Source: Bacteroidota bacterium (GTDB lineage Bacteria > Bacteroidota > Bacteroidia > Chitinophagales > Chitinophagaceae). Taken from it: a stretch of 64,000 nucleotides of DNA. This document shows, one piece after another, positions 28,366 to 37,691 of this stretch. Position 1 is the first letter of the stretch. Each line of letters starts with the position of its first letter. A program made the translations under genes and the position numbers. The DNA is taken from NCBI GenBank assembly GCA_947451115.1, contig CANFXV010000004.1, positions 1-64,000 on the forward strand. Direction: 5' to 3'. The notes under the pieces were generated by a model. It saw only the letters and a program-made list of their open reading frames with translations. It was not told where the DNA came from and ran no database searches.

Positions 28366-29604
28366 TTAATACAACATACGCACTCTAATCGTGTGTTTTA
28401 CTTCTTTCAATAAAGCAATGGCAGTTTTAGACAATTTAGAATCTACATCCAAAACTACATAGCCAATTTCATCATTGGTTTTTAAGTATTGTCCAACAAT
28501 GTTTATTTTGTTTTTAGACATCACCGTATTAATGGCGCTTAACACACCCGGTACATTGTTATGTATGTGTAAAATACGGTGTGCATTCTCCACCGGCGGT
28601 AAGCTAATACTTGGGATGGTGTGAGAACCATAAGAAACCCCACGTTCTAAATATTGGTACAATTTTATACTCACATCTTCACCAATGTTCTCTTGCGCTT
28701 CTTCGGTTGAACCACCAATATGTGGCGTTAATATAACATTGGATAAACCTTGTAATGGTGTAGTAAATTTATCGCCATTTTTTTCAGGCTCAATGGGAAA
28801 TACATCAATGGCAGCACCAGCTACTTGTTTGTCTTTAATGGCTTGACTCAAGGCTTCTAAATCTACAACTTCACCACGTGCATAATTGATTAAGATGGCT
28901 CCTTGTTTAAATTGTTTGATGACCGCTTTGCTGATTAAATTTTTAGTTTGATTGGTCTCAGGCACATGTAATGAAATAATGTCTGAACTACTTACTAAAT
29001 CTTTGATTGATTTTATAGCCACCGCATTACCCAAGGGTAATTTTGTTTCAATGTCATAAAACTTAACTTTCATGCCCATGGCTTCGGCCATCACACTTAA
29101 CTGAGTACCAATGTTGCCATAACCAATAATGCCAATGGTCTTGCCTCTTAATTCAAAACTTCCTTTGGCTTCTTTATTCCAAATACCATTGTGTGCAGCA
29201 ATATTTTTATCGGTTATTTTTCTTATCAGCATAATGGCCGCCCCAATTACTAGTTCCGCTACGCTTCTGGTGTTACTATAAGGTGCATTGAATAAAGCCA
29301 CACCTTTTTGTTTACAGGCTTTTACATCTACTTGATTGATGCCAATACAAAAACAGCCAATGGCTTGTAGTTTCTTTGCATTGTCTAAAACTTTTTTCGA
29401 AATAAAGGTTTTAGATCTTATGCCAAGAATATGAACATCTTTAATGACTTTGATTAATTCTTCTTCACTTAAAGCACCTGCAATTTTTTTTACATCTGTA
29501 TACCCTTGATCTTTGAAATATTGCACCGCTTTATCGCTGATGTTTTCAAGAAATAAAACCTTGATTTTGTCTTTGGGGTAACTGGTGGTATCTAGATTGC
29601 TCAT
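28366..29604 (-). CDS. serA: D-3-phosphoglycerate dehydrogenase
   Basis: 412 residues, the E. coli-type SerA. It makes 3-phosphohydroxypyruvate with NAD+, the first step of serine synthesis. The NAD site GKTIGIIGYGNIGTQLS lies near residue 154-170, and the catalytic His is in LTPHIGGSTEEAQENIG. The C-terminal ACT domain (~340-412) keeps the serine-site residues HIHNN and NIVGQYL that match the E. coli allosteric site, so feedback inhibition by serine is likely. A perfect TAACTTTG lies 4 bases before the ATG. Confidence 0.95.
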   Translation of the reverse strand: MSNLDTTSYPKDKIKVLFLENISDKAVQYFKDQGYTDVKKIAGALSEEELIKVIKDVHILGIRSKTFISKKVLDNAKKLQAIGCFCIGINQVDVKACKQKGVALFNAPYSNTRSVAELVIGAAIMLIRKITDKNIAAHNGIWNKEAKGSFELRGKTIGIIGYGNIGTQLSVMAEAMGMKVKFYDIETKLPLGNAVAIKSIKDLVSSSDIISLHVPETNQTKNLISKAVIKQFKQGAILINYARGEVVDLEALSQAIKDKQVAGAAIDVFPIEPEKNGDKFTTPLQGLSNVILTPHIGGSTEEAQENIGEDVSIKLYQYLERGVSYGSHTIPSISLPPVENAHRILHIHNNVPGVLSAINTVMSKNKINIVGQYLKTNDEIGYVVLDVDSKLSKTAIALLKEVKHTIRVRMLY

Positions 29605-29608
29605 AGTG

Positions 29609-29616
29609 CAAAGTTA
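29609..29616 (-). promoter_or_regulatory. Perfect -7 element (TAACTTTG) of serA
   Basis: Exact TAnnTTTG on the minus strand, ending 4 bases before the start codon, so the message may be leaderless. No -33 TTTG at the usual distance. Confidence 0.5.
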
Positions 29617-29719
29617 AAAAAAATTAACTGTTTGCTATTCATTAACAATAAATTATGTGATTATAGCGTTATTTTTGTACCTATTGGTTTCCACTGGGCT
29701 CCTTATAAAAAACTAACAG

Positions 29720-30934
29720 ATGATCGTACGATTGGCCTTATTTATTGCTTTCTTCTTTTTGACTAGTGCTTGTGGAACAAGCCAGGGGCCTAAATATTTA
29801 GAAAATCCCAATTTTACCGCCCTCAAATTAAGTTCAACTGAAAAAGAAAGACTGATTACTGAAGTAAAAGCCAAATATGATTTGCTATTGGGCAAAAAAG
29901 GATTTAGCGGAGAGATTTTAGTGGCAAAAAATGGCGAAATCATCTTTGAAGACTACCGTGGCTTTTCAAACTTTGGCAACAAATCGGCGATGGTGCCAGA
30001 AACCCCTATTCATTTAGCCTCTATTTCAAAAACATTTACAGGGATGGCAGCGCTTAAATTATGGGAGCAACATAAATTGGATTTAAAAGCACCTGTCACT
30101 AAATACATTTCCAATTTTCCTTATGCCGATGTTACTATTGAGCAATTATTATCTCATCGTAGTGGATTACCCGACTATACAGTTTTTATGGAGTCGCGTA
30201 AATACATCATGACCAAGGTGAAAAATAAAAGAGGTAGATGGGTTAAAAAAATTCAATTGCTAAAGTCTGAAGCCCCTTTCAAACAAGGGTTTTACAGTAA
30301 TCAGGATGTTTTAGATTTCATGGTGCGTAAAAGACCTGCCCCACAAAGCAATCCAGACAGAGTGTTTAAATATTGCAATACCAATTTTGTATTGTTGGCA
30401 TTACTCATTGAAAAAATTTCAGGGCAAGATTTTCCTACCTATATGGCAGAAAATATTTTCAAGCCCTTGAAAATGGACAATACCTTTATTTTTAGTGCTA
30501 ATACTATTGACAAGTATACCCCTTCTTACAATGCAAGAATGGTTCCTTATCGCATCGAAAAATTTGATTGTATTTATGGAGATAAAAATGTGTACAGTAC
30601 GGCAAGAGATATGTTGCTTTGGGATAAGGCATTGACCGAAGGAAAATTTTTGGCCCCAGCTACTTTAGAAATGGCCTATCAACCTCAAAGCCCTACCAAT
30701 AAATACTACCATAATTATGGCTTGGGCTGGCGTATTTTGACCAAACCCAATGAAGAAAAACTAATTTACCACAATGGATGGTGGCATGGCAATAACACTG
30801 TTTTCACCAGATTGATCAGTGAATCAGCTACCATCATCATTTTGGGCAATAAATTCAATAAATCCATCTATAAAGGCAAGGAAATTGCCTCTGTTTTCAC
30901 TGGTAAGGTGGATACGACCTCATTAGTGGAGTAA
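29720..30934 (+). CDS. Serine hydrolase lipoprotein (beta-lactamase class C / PBP fold)
   Basis: 404 residues. A short signal ends in a lipobox (LTSAC, Cys near residue 18), so it should be a lipid-anchored envelope protein. The serine nucleophile motif S-x-x-K is SISKTF near residue 109. YCNTN near 222 fits the Y-x-N motif. HNGWWHGNN near 354 fills the place of the third, KTG-like motif (H-x-G form). The family includes esterases, D-aminopeptidases and class C beta-lactamases; by sequence this is not a clear antibiotic-resistance enzyme. It stands alone. Confidence 0.83.
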   Translation: MIVRLALFIAFFFLTSACGTSQGPKYLENPNFTALKLSSTEKERLITEVKAKYDLLLGKKGFSGEILVAKNGEIIFEDYRGFSNFGNKSAMVPETPIHLASISKTFTGMAALKLWEQHKLDLKAPVTKYISNFPYADVTIEQLLSHRSGLPDYTVFMESRKYIMTKVKNKRGRWVKKIQLLKSEAPFKQGFYSNQDVLDFMVRKRPAPQSNPDRVFKYCNTNFVLLALLIEKISGQDFPTYMAENIFKPLKMDNTFIFSANTIDKYTPSYNARMVPYRIEKFDCIYGDKNVYSTARDMLLWDKALTEGKFLAPATLEMAYQPQSPTNKYYHNYGLGWRILTKPNEEKLIYHNGWWHGNNTVFTRLISESATIIILGNKFNKSIYKGKEIASVFTGKVDTTSLVE

Positions 30935-30944
30935 TGTTGAGCTT

Positions 30945-30979
30945 TTTGCACTTTTTTTGGCTTTTACCCCCTATTTTTG
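30945..30979 (+). promoter_or_regulatory. Probable promoter of the membrane pyrophosphatase gene
   Basis: TTTG at 30945-30948, a 23-base spacer, and TATTTTTG at 30972-30979. The spacing is at the long end of the range reported for Flavobacterium (17-23). Leader of about 30 bases. Confidence 0.5.
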
Positions 30980-31014
30980 CAGTCCTTAATTATAACTAAA
31001 GAATACACTTTTTT

Positions 31015-33426
31015 ATGAACGATTGTCTATTTTACGCCGTTCCGGCTATGGGAGTTGTAGGTTTACTATATACTCTATTGAAATTCAACTGGGTAGCTAA
31101 GCAAGATGCTGGTAATGCTAGAATGAAAGAGATTAGCACCTATATCGCTGAAGGTGCGATGGCATTCTTAAAAGCAGAGTGGAAAATCCTTGGCTATTTT
31201 GTGGTAATTGTGGCCCTTTTATTAGGGTTCATGGCTTCCAAAAATGCAACAAGTCACTGGAGTATCTCCATTGCATTTGTCATTGGTGCTGTATTTAGTG
31301 CCACTGCAGGATATATTGGAATGAAAGTAGCTACAAAAGCAAATGTAAGAACTGCAGAAGCTGCTAAAACTAGTTTAGCACGTGCATTAAAAGTTTCTTT
31401 TACAGGTGGATCTGTGATGGGCTTAGGCGTATCTGGTTTAGCTGTATTAGGATTGGGTGGTTTATTTTTAATTATCAAACATTTCTTCTCTCCTGATGGT
31501 GATGCAGAAGGTATGTTACGTACCATAGAAATTTTAACTGGATTCTCTTTAGGTGCTGAGTCTATTGCATTGTTTGCACGTGTGGGTGGTGGTATTTATA
31601 CCAAGGCTGCCGATGTGGGTGCTGATTTAGTAGGTAAAGTAGAAGCAGGTATTCCAGAAGATGATCCTCGTAATCCTGCAACTATTGCTGATAACGTAGG
31701 TGACAATGTGGGTGATGTGGCAGGTATGGGTGCCGATTTATTTGGTTCTTATGTGGCCACCGTTTTAGCAACGATGGTTTTAGGACAAGAAGTAACTGGA
31801 GCCAATGGTGCAAAATTAGTAGATGCCTTTGGTGGCTTGTCTCCTATTTTATTGCCTATGTTGATAGCTGGTGTGGGTATTTTATTATCCATCATTGGAA
31901 CTTTCTTTGTTCGTATCAGTGAGAACGCTGGATTAAATACGGCTACTGTTCAAAGAGCATTAAATATGGGTAATTATGGTTCTATGATTTTAACAGCCAT
32001 TGCTTGTTATTTCTTAGTAACTAATATTTTACCTGAAACCATGACTTTACGAGGTTTAGAATTTACAAGAAACGGAGTAATTGGGGCAATCGCCGTTGGA
32101 TTGATCGTTGGTACATTAATGAGTATCATTACTGAATATTATACTGCAATGGGTAAACGCCCAGTGTTAAGCATTATTAAACAATCTAGTACAGGACATG
32201 CCACTAATATTATTGGAGGTTTAGCAATTGGTATGGAATCCACCTTCTTGCCAATTTTAGTTTTAGCTGCTGGAATTTATGGTTCATTTGCTTGTGCTGG
32301 TTTGTATGGTGTTGCGATTGCAGCAGCAGGTATGATGGCTACTACTGCAATGCAATTAGCGATTGATGCATTTGGTCCTATCGCAGATAATGCGGGTGGT
32401 ATTGCGGAGATGAGTGAATTGCCTGCGGAGATTCGTGAGAAAACAGATATTTTAGATGCGGTGGGAAACACTACTGCTGCAAGTGGTAAAGGTTTTGCCA
32501 TTGCTTCTGCTGCTTTAACTTCATTAGCATTATTTGCTGCCTTCGTTGGTGTGGCTATGCCTAACAATCAACATATTGACATTTACAAAGCCGATGTATT
32601 GGCTTCTTTATTTGTAGGTGCAATGATTCCATTTATATTTTCTTCATTGGCTATTCGCGCGGTGGGTGAAGCGGCGATGGCTATGGTGGAAGAAGTACGT
32701 CGTCAGTTTAGAACCATTCCTGGAATTATGGAAGGTACGGGTAAACCAGAATATGATAAATGTGTGGCGATTAGTACAGAAGCTTCCTTGAAAAAAATGA
32801 TGTTACCTGGAGCTATCACCATCATCTCTCCTATTTTAATTGGATTTACATTAGGCCCTGAAGCCTTAGGTGGTTTCTTAGCAGGTGCTACTGTAAGTGG
32901 TGTGTTAATGGGTATCTTCCAAAACAATGCAGGTGGTGCTTGGGATAATGCTAAAAAATCTTTTGAGAAAGGGGTTGAAATAAATGGGGAGATGTTCTAT
33001 AAAAAATCTGAACCACATAAGGCTTCTGTCACAGGAGATACAGTGGGAGATCCATTTAAAGATACTTCTGGGCCATCTATGAATATCTTGATTAAATTAA
33101 TGTCAATTGTATCCTTAGTATTGGCGCCTACCTTAGCTAAAATGCATCCAACTGGAGCCTCTATAACTAAAACACAAACTGTTGAAATTTCAGTCGTTAA
33201 TACAGATTCAGCAGCTGGTGCTAAAATTGTTAATGATTCAGCAAATACAGTGACTATTACAGCGAATACCAAAACATTATTGCAAGCATTGCAAGAAGAA
33301 GGTATTGCGCCAATTGACAATGTGAATATTCAAATTAAAGATGGTAAAATCACAGTTAATGGAAAGGCATTGACGCCAGAACAAAATGCTAAATTTTCGA
33401 CTTATTTGAAGAAAGACAACAAGTAA
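31015..33426 (+). CDS. hppA: Ion-translocating membrane pyrophosphatase, probably K+-dependent
   Basis: 803 residues with about 16 membrane segments. It pumps H+ or Na+ across the inner membrane using pyrophosphate. The substrate site shows D200-VGADLVGK, then [27 protein letters not shown] (484-492) has Ala where K+-independent enzymes carry Lys, pointing to K+ dependence. Residues ~705-803 extend past the last membrane segment (SLVLAPTLA): a Thr/Asn-rich, beta-prone tail that would lie outside the membrane. Whether it moves Na+ or H+ I cannot decide by eye. Confidence 0.93.
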   Translation: MNDCLFYAVPAMGVVGLLYTLLKFNWVAKQDAGNARMKEISTYIAEGAMAFLKAEWKILGYFVVIVALLLGFMASKNATSHWSISIAFVIGAVFSATAGYIGMKVATKANVRTAEAAKTSLARALKVSFTGGSVMGLGVSGLAVLGLGGLFLIIKHFFSPDGDAEGMLRTIEILTGFSLGAESIALFARVGGGIYTKAADVGADLVGKVEAGIPEDDPRNPATIADNVGDNVGDVAGMGADLFGSYVATVLATMVLGQEVTGANGAKLVDAFGGLSPILLPMLIAGVGILLSIIGTFFVRISENAGLNTATVQRALNMGNYGSMILTAIACYFLVTNILPETMTLRGLEFTRNGVIGAIAVGLIVGTLMSIITEYYTAMGKRPVLSIIKQSSTGHATNIIGGLAIGMESTFLPILVLAAGIYGSFACAGLYGVAIAAAGMMATTAMQLAIDAFGPIADNAGGIAEMSELPAEIREKTDILDAVGNTTAASGKGFAIASAALTSLALFAAFVGVAMPNNQHIDIYKADVLASLFVGAMIPFIFSSLAIRAVGEAAMAMVEEVRRQFRTIPGIMEGTGKPEYDKCVAISTEASLKKMMLPGAITIISPILIGFTLGPEALGGFLAGATVSGVLMGIFQNNAGGAWDNAKKSFEKGVEINGEMFYKKSEPHKASVTGDTVGDPFKDTSGPSMNILIKLMSIVSLVLAPTLAKMHPTGASITKTQTVEISVVNTDSAAGAKIVNDSANTVTITANTKTLLQALQEEGIAPIDNVNIQIKDGKITVNGKALTPEQNAKFSTYLKKDNK

Positions 33427-33443
33427 ATTTGTTTGAATATTTT

Positions 33444-33480
33444 AAAAAATCCGCTTCTGTTTTCAGAGCGGATTTTTTTT
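33444..33480 (+). terminator. Rho-independent terminator after hppA
   Basis: AAAATCCGCT and AGCGGATTTT pair around a TCTGTTTTCAG-type loop, followed by eight Ts. Confidence 0.8.
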
Positions 33481-33495
33481 ATACTTAAACTTTTT

Positions 33496-33512
33496 TTGTA
33501 GTTTGTCTACGA
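33496..33512 (+). promoter_or_regulatory. Possible BlaI-type operator
   Basis: An inverted repeat TTGTAG (33496-33501) and CTACGA (33507-33512) around five bases, 15 bases before the BlaI-family start. It resembles BlaI/MecI operators, which contain TGTAG/CTACA half-sites. Autorepression is inferred. Confidence 0.4.
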
Positions 33513-33527
33513 ATTCAATCGTAAACT

Positions 33528-33908
33528 ATGACTAAATTGGTAAAGCCCACAGAAAGTGAGTTAGACATCTTAAGTATCCTTTGGGAGAAAGAAAGGGCAA
33601 CTGTGAAAGAAGTGCATGAGCTCATTCTTAGCCATAAAAAAATTGGGTACACCACCACCCTGAAGCTCATGCAAATTATGCATGAAAAAGGTTTGGTTTC
33701 GAGGGATACTCAATTTAAAAAGCATAGCTATACGCCAGTAATTAAAAAGGAAAAGTTACAGACACAGTATCTTAGTAAAATGATTCAAACTCTTTTTGGT
33801 GGAAGTTCAACTGAGCTGGTCTTGCAGGCTATAGAAAAATATCCACACACGGAGAAAGGTTTAATATCCATTGCTTCCTTGGTGAAGCAGTTGCAAAAAA
33901 ATAACTAA
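33528..33908 (+). CDS. BlaI/MecI/CopY family transcriptional repressor
   Basis: 126 residues. The winged-helix domain fills residues ~1-75 (LVKPTESELDILSILWEKERATVKEVHELI; KIGYTTTLKLMQIMHEKGLV), followed by a short dimerising tail. These repressors bind paired TGTA-type half-sites and usually sit before a BlaR1-type M56 sensor protease; none follows here. The next gene, WbqC, is convergent. A candidate operator lies just upstream. Its regulon could include genes elsewhere. Confidence 0.88.
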   Translation: MTKLVKPTESELDILSILWEKERATVKEVHELILSHKKIGYTTTLKLMQIMHEKGLVSRDTQFKKHSYTPVIKKEKLQTQYLSKMIQTLFGGSSTELVLQAIEKYPHTEKGLISIASLVKQLQKNN

Positions 33909-33928
33909 TTAATTTTTATTAAAAATTA

Positions 33929-34540
33929 TCATTTTTTTAATTCAGCATAAAGCTGTTTACCTCCAGCAGAAAACAAAAAGTCTAGAATACTTACGTTGTT
34001 GATAAAGCCAATTTTGTCTTCAAAAACCTGTTGGTACTTGGGTGTAAGGATACATTGCTGATAGTTTTTCGGCAACCAAGGAGAAAAGTATTTTTGCTTT
34101 TGATCTAGCTCTTGATCTACCCTATCGGTGATTGAACTTATTTCCCAATTTGCTTTGAGTTGCCCATTGAGCCAATGCTGACAGGCCAATAAAAAATCAA
34201 TTAATTTTTCCTGCTTTTGGGTATATAAGTTGGATAGACTTTGCTCGTAATACTCAAAATAGGGGGCTCTTTTATACGCGGTAATGATTGCTTTAAAATG
34301 TTGTGTATTCCAAGGGCTTTCGTAATCAATGAAAATATCGCCAAGGGGCGTTTTCTGATCTCGACCTCCAATAATGGGGATGGATAAATTTAATGGGCCT
34401 TGCGCGGTAAGAATCACCATTCTATTTTTGAAGCTCATTTTAGTGAACGGGGCAGTTGTATCATAATTCACCTGTTGATGCTTTAAAAGTATTTTGATAA
34501 AGTCAATGGTCCCAAAGTATTGTAAATCCGTAAATAACAT
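33929..34540 (-). CDS. WbqC-like family protein
   Basis: 203 residues. The N-terminal LFTDLQYFGTIDFIKILLKH, the middle KMSFKNRMVILTAQGPLNLSIPI and the aromatic AYKRAPYFEYYE fit the WbqC family, often linked to O-antigen or glycan gene clusters; its biochemical role is not established. It converges on the BlaI-type gene and is divergent from the LEA-like lipoprotein gene. No glycan genes are adjacent. Confidence 0.78.
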   Translation of the reverse strand: MLFTDLQYFGTIDFIKILLKHQQVNYDTTAPFTKMSFKNRMVILTAQGPLNLSIPIIGGRDQKTPLGDIFIDYESPWNTQHFKAIITAYKRAPYFEYYEQSLSNLYTQKQEKLIDFLLACQHWLNGQLKANWEISSITDRVDQELDQKQKYFSPWLPKNYQQCILTPKYQQVFEDKIGFINNVSILDFLFSAGGKQLYAELKK

Positions 34541-34612
34541 GGCTTAACAAATAGTTGTGTAAATATATTTTTTCAAGCACCAAATAACTAATAATTTCAA
34601 CAAAATTTTCAA

Positions 34613-35077
34613 ATGAAGATCAATAAATATATTTTCAGCGCTTTGCTTTTCTTGGCCATGGCTTGTAGTTCGCCCAAGCCCTTTGTTTTTAAAGGCATCA
34701 AATCGATCAAAATGGAGAAAGCAAGCCTGGGTAAAAATATTTTTAATGCAGCCTTTGAATATCAAAATCCAAATAATTTCAATCTTGTTTTAAAAAATTT
34801 AGATTGTTCAGTTTTCATCAACGATGAAAGGTTCACTCAATACAAATTAGATACCCTGTATCAGATTCCAGCCAATGCAGATTTTATTTTGCCTGCAAAG
34901 ATGCAAGTAGAGCTAAGTATATTGCTAAAAAATAGTATTGATATTTTATTTAATAAACCAATGAAAATTAGTGTCAAAGGCATGGCTACTATTTCTAAAG
35001 GAATGTTTACCAAAACCATTCCCATTGCTTTTGAAACTACACAAAAATTAAATTTAAAAGAAGCGCTACAACGTTAG
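34613..35077 (+). CDS. LEA type 2-like lipoprotein
   Basis: 154 residues. The signal ends in a lipobox, LAMAC-S, with the lipid Cys near residue 18. The remainder has the LEA2/WHy beta-sandwich pattern: NAAFEYQNPNNFNLVLKNLDCSVFIN in pieces (residues ~45-70) with the conserved NPN, then repeated strands ending FETTQKLNLKEAL. Likely a periplasmic lipoprotein of unknown role, possibly for envelope stress. Confidence 0.75.
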   Translation: MKINKYIFSALLFLAMACSSPKPFVFKGIKSIKMEKASLGKNIFNAAFEYQNPNNFNLVLKNLDCSVFINDERFTQYKLDTLYQIPANADFILPAKMQVELSILLKNSIDILFNKPMKISVKGMATISKGMFTKTIPIAFETTQKLNLKEALQR

Positions 35078-35087
35078 TGGCCATGTC

Positions 35088-35717
35088 TTATTGATTCCAA
35101 GTACTTGGGCTTTCTCTCCATTGCATTAATGTTTCTTGGGTTTTACTATCCACCTCTCCCTTCTCTACTGCTAAATCTATTAAGCTTGCATAATTTGTTA
35201 AAGAATAATAAGGAACGCCAGCTGCTTTAAAAGCTTCATCTGCTAAAGCGAATCCATAATTAAAAATAGACACCATCCCTACTACTTCTAAACCAGCATT
35301 TCTTAAAACATCCACCACTTGTAAACTACTTTTTCCGGTAGAAATTAAATCTTCAATGACTAAAATTTTATTGGTCGTCGCATAAGCGCCTTCAATTTGA
35401 TTGCCTAAGCCATGCTCTTTGGGCTTGGGTCTTACATAGATATAAGGCAGCTTCAATTGATCGGCGGCCATGGCGCCCCAAGGAATCCCTGCTGTTGCTA
35501 CCCCTGCCAACATATCTGCGCCTTCAAATTTTTCAAATATGACATTGCACATTTCACTTTTGATAAAATCACGTACATAGGGAAAAGACAAAACTTTTCG
35601 GTTGTCACAATAAATTGGACTTTTCCAGCCACTTGCCCATGTAAATGGATTATTTGGGCTTAATTTTACAGCACCTACTTGAAGTAATTTTTCGGCAACG
35701 GCTTTTTGATTGGTCAT
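35088..35717 (-). CDS. pyrE: Orotate phosphoribosyltransferase
   Basis: 209 residues from the chosen ATG; the frame extends 33 bases upstream to a TTG, but the ATG giving MTNQKAVAEKLL fits the family. It joins orotate to PRPP to form OMP in pyrimidine synthesis. The PRPP loop ILVIEDLISTGKSSLQVV is near residues 106-123, and NPFTWASGWKSPIYCDNR in the N-terminal third is typical. pyrB and pyrR lie 1-3 kb away on the same strand, so this is a loose pyrimidine region. Confidence 0.94.
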   Translation of the reverse strand: MTNQKAVAEKLLQVGAVKLSPNNPFTWASGWKSPIYCDNRKVLSFPYVRDFIKSEMCNVIFEKFEGADMLAGVATAGIPWGAMAADQLKLPYIYVRPKPKEHGLGNQIEGAYATTNKILVIEDLISTGKSSLQVVDVLRNAGLEVVGMVSIFNYGFALADEAFKAAGVPYYSLTNYASLIDLAVEKGEVDSKTQETLMQWRESPSTWNQ

Positions 35718-35796
35718 AGGGATATTTTCTTGCTGCGAATTTAAAGTCAATTTGCTAGATATACTTCAGTACTTACTAAATACTATACACATTTTT

Positions 35797-36219
35797 ATGC
35801 CCAAACAAATTTTAGCGGCCGGTGGCCTAGTGACCAACCCTCGAGGTGAAATATTGTGGATCTTTAGAAGAGGCTTTTGGGATTTGCCTAAGGGTAAATT
35901 GGATGAGGGGGAAACCATACAATCCTGCGCGATTAGAGAAGTGCAAGAAGAAACGGGCATTCATGATATTCAATTGCATGAATTATTGAATTTTACCAAT
36001 CATCTTTATTTTGATCCCTATTTAAATGAAGAAGTAGTCAAAAGGACTTACTGGTTTCATATGACCATTGCTTCAGCACAGGATGGAACGCCTCAAAGTT
36101 CCGAAGACATTGAAAAAATTGAATGGCATTCTTTAGCTACGGCCAAAAAATGTTTGCAACAAACTTATCCCACTATTTTGGAAGTAGTGGAAGCTTATCG
36201 ATTAAAAATAAATCAGTAA
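35797..36219 (+). CDS. Nudix hydrolase
   Basis: 140 residues from the chosen ATG (MPKQILAAGGLV); the open frame upstream overlaps the divergent pyrE leader. The Nudix box is complete: G-KLDEGE, then REVQEETGI (GX5EX7REUXEEXGU, residues ~38-60). It hydrolyses a nucleoside diphosphate linked to some group; the substrate is unknown. Homologues in this phylum often have a similar DLPKGKLDEGE start. It converges on coaD with 5 bases between the stops. Confidence 0.88.
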   Translation: MPKQILAAGGLVTNPRGEILWIFRRGFWDLPKGKLDEGETIQSCAIREVQEETGIHDIQLHELLNFTNHLYFDPYLNEEVVKRTYWFHMTIASAQDGTPQSSEDIEKIEWHSLATAKKCLQQTYPTILEVVEAYRLKINQ

Positions 36220-36224
36220 GTAAT

Positions 36225-36695
36225 TTACTTTATCAAGCTTTGAATGACCGCTTCTGGTAAGAAAGGAGAAGCATCTCCCCCGTTTCTAATAATGTCTCTA
36301 ACAATGGTTGAAGCCACAGAAGTATATTTAGGTTCCCCTGTTAAAAAGATGGTTTCAATATGCCTGTCCATAGTACGATTGGCATCGGCAATGGTTTTCT
36401 CGTATTCAAAATCGCTCACATAACGAATGCCTCTTAAAATAAAGTTAGCACCAATAGATTGACAAAACTTAACCGTCAATCCATCGTAAATGGCTACTTC
36501 AACCTTTGGTTGATCTTTGTAAATTTGATCAAACCATTGTTTTCTTTGGTCTGCTGTAAACATGGGATCCTTAGATGCATTGATTCCAATGCCTACCACC
36601 ACTTTATCAAATAAGGGTAAGGATCTATTAATAATATCAATATGCCCTAAAGTAACAGGGTCAAAAGTTCCAGGAAATAAGCAGATTCTTTGCAT
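36225..36695 (-). CDS. coaD: Phosphopantetheine adenylyltransferase
   Basis: 156 residues. It makes dephospho-CoA from 4'-phosphopantetheine and ATP. The nucleotidyltransferase start GTFDPVTLGH (residues 9-18) and the YVSDFEYEKTIADANR segment with TSVASTIVRDI are the CoaD motifs. It lies 36 bases after pyrB on the same strand and may be in the pyrR-pyrB transcript. Confidence 0.95.
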   Translation of the reverse strand: MQRICLFPGTFDPVTLGHIDIINRSLPLFDKVVVGIGINASKDPMFTADQRKQWFDQIYKDQPKVEVAIYDGLTVKFCQSIGANFILRGIRYVSDFEYEKTIADANRTMDRHIETIFLTGEPKYTSVASTIVRDIIRNGGDASPFLPEAVIQSLIK

Positions 36696-36731
36696 GCAAT
36701 AAAAGTAAGAAAATTGTTAGAACAATAGTTA

Positions 36732-37664
36732 TTAAGCAGGATTAGTTCTTCCAGTAAGAAGGTACAAACAGGCCATTCTTACAGCTACCCCATTTTCAAC
36801 CTGGTCTAGAATGATGGAATGAGGGCTATTGGCCACCTCGCTGTCCATTTCCACTCCACGATTAATGGGGCCGGGGTGCATGATCAGGATTTCTTTATTA
36901 AGCTTATTAAGCCTATTCATAGTGATGCCATAAGCCAAGTTGTATTCTCTCAAAGAGGAAAATAAAGGCTGATTTTGCCTTTCTAATTGAATTCTAAGCA
37001 CATTGGCCACATCGCACCAAGCCAAGGCTTTGTCGATATTGTATTCAACTCTAATGTCCATGGCTTCTGCTAAAAATGTTGGAATTAGGGTTGGTGGCCC
37101 AGAAACCATTACTTCAGCCCCCATTTTCTTTAATAAATAAATATTACTCAAAGCCACCCTACTATGCATGATGTCTCCAATAATGGCCACTTTCAGTCCT
37201 GCCAATTTTCCCATTTTTTCTTGCATGGAAAATGCATCTAATAAGGCTTGTGTGGGATGTTCGTTGATGCCATCTCCAGCATTGATAATGGCCGCGTCTA
37301 TATGCTTGGCTAGATAGTGAGGTGCTCCTGAAGCGCTATGGCGCATGACCACCATATCTACTTTCATACTTAGAATATTATTGACCGTATCTAATAAGGT
37401 TTCGCCTTTGGCGGCAGAAGAATTGGAGACGGTGAAATTAACTACATCTGCCGATAAACGTTTTTCGGCTAGTTCGAAAGAAATTCTGGTTCGTGTAGAA
37501 TTTTCGTAAAAAAGGTTCACAATCGTAACGTCTCTTAAAGTGGGAACTTTCTTAACGGGTCTTTGTAAAACTTCTTTAAATTGAGTAGCTGTAGATAAAA
37601 TAAGTTGGATATCCTCGGTTTGGAGGTCCTTGATACCAAGAAGATGTTTGGTAGTTAGTGCCAT
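36732..37664 (-). CDS. pyrB: Aspartate carbamoyltransferase catalytic subunit
   Basis: 310 residues. It condenses carbamoyl phosphate and aspartate, the first committed step of pyrimidine synthesis. The carbamoyl-phosphate site FYENSTRTRISFE spans residues ~53-65 (S56-TRTR60), and GDGINEHPTQALLDAF follows. No pyrI regulatory subunit is next to it. It follows pyrR by 27 bases; a perfect TAATTTTG in that gap could also give it its own start. Confidence 0.95.
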   Translation of the reverse strand: MALTTKHLLGIKDLQTEDIQLILSTATQFKEVLQRPVKKVPTLRDVTIVNLFYENSTRTRISFELAEKRLSADVVNFTVSNSSAAKGETLLDTVNNILSMKVDMVVMRHSASGAPHYLAKHIDAAIINAGDGINEHPTQALLDAFSMQEKMGKLAGLKVAIIGDIMHSRVALSNIYLLKKMGAEVMVSGPPTLIPTFLAEAMDIRVEYNIDKALAWCDVANVLRIQLERQNQPLFSSLREYNLAYGITMNRLNKLNKEILIMHPGPINRGVEMDSEVANSPHSIILDQVENGVAVRMACLYLLTGRTNPA

Positions 37665-37671
37665 TAAAAAA

Positions 37672-37679
37672 CAAAATTA
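37672..37679 (-). promoter_or_regulatory. Perfect -7 element (TAATTTTG) before pyrB
   Basis: Exact TAnnTTTG in the 27-base pyrR-pyrB gap, ending 7 bases before the pyrB ATG. It could be an internal promoter or a chance match in AT-rich DNA. Confidence 0.35.
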
Positions 37680-37691
37680 ATACAATTTTTT

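Noticed and set aside
29720-30934. Class C beta-lactamase as an antibiotic-resistance gene
   Set aside because: The fold is shared with many esterases and peptidases, the third motif is of the H-x-G kind, and no ampR-like regulator is near.
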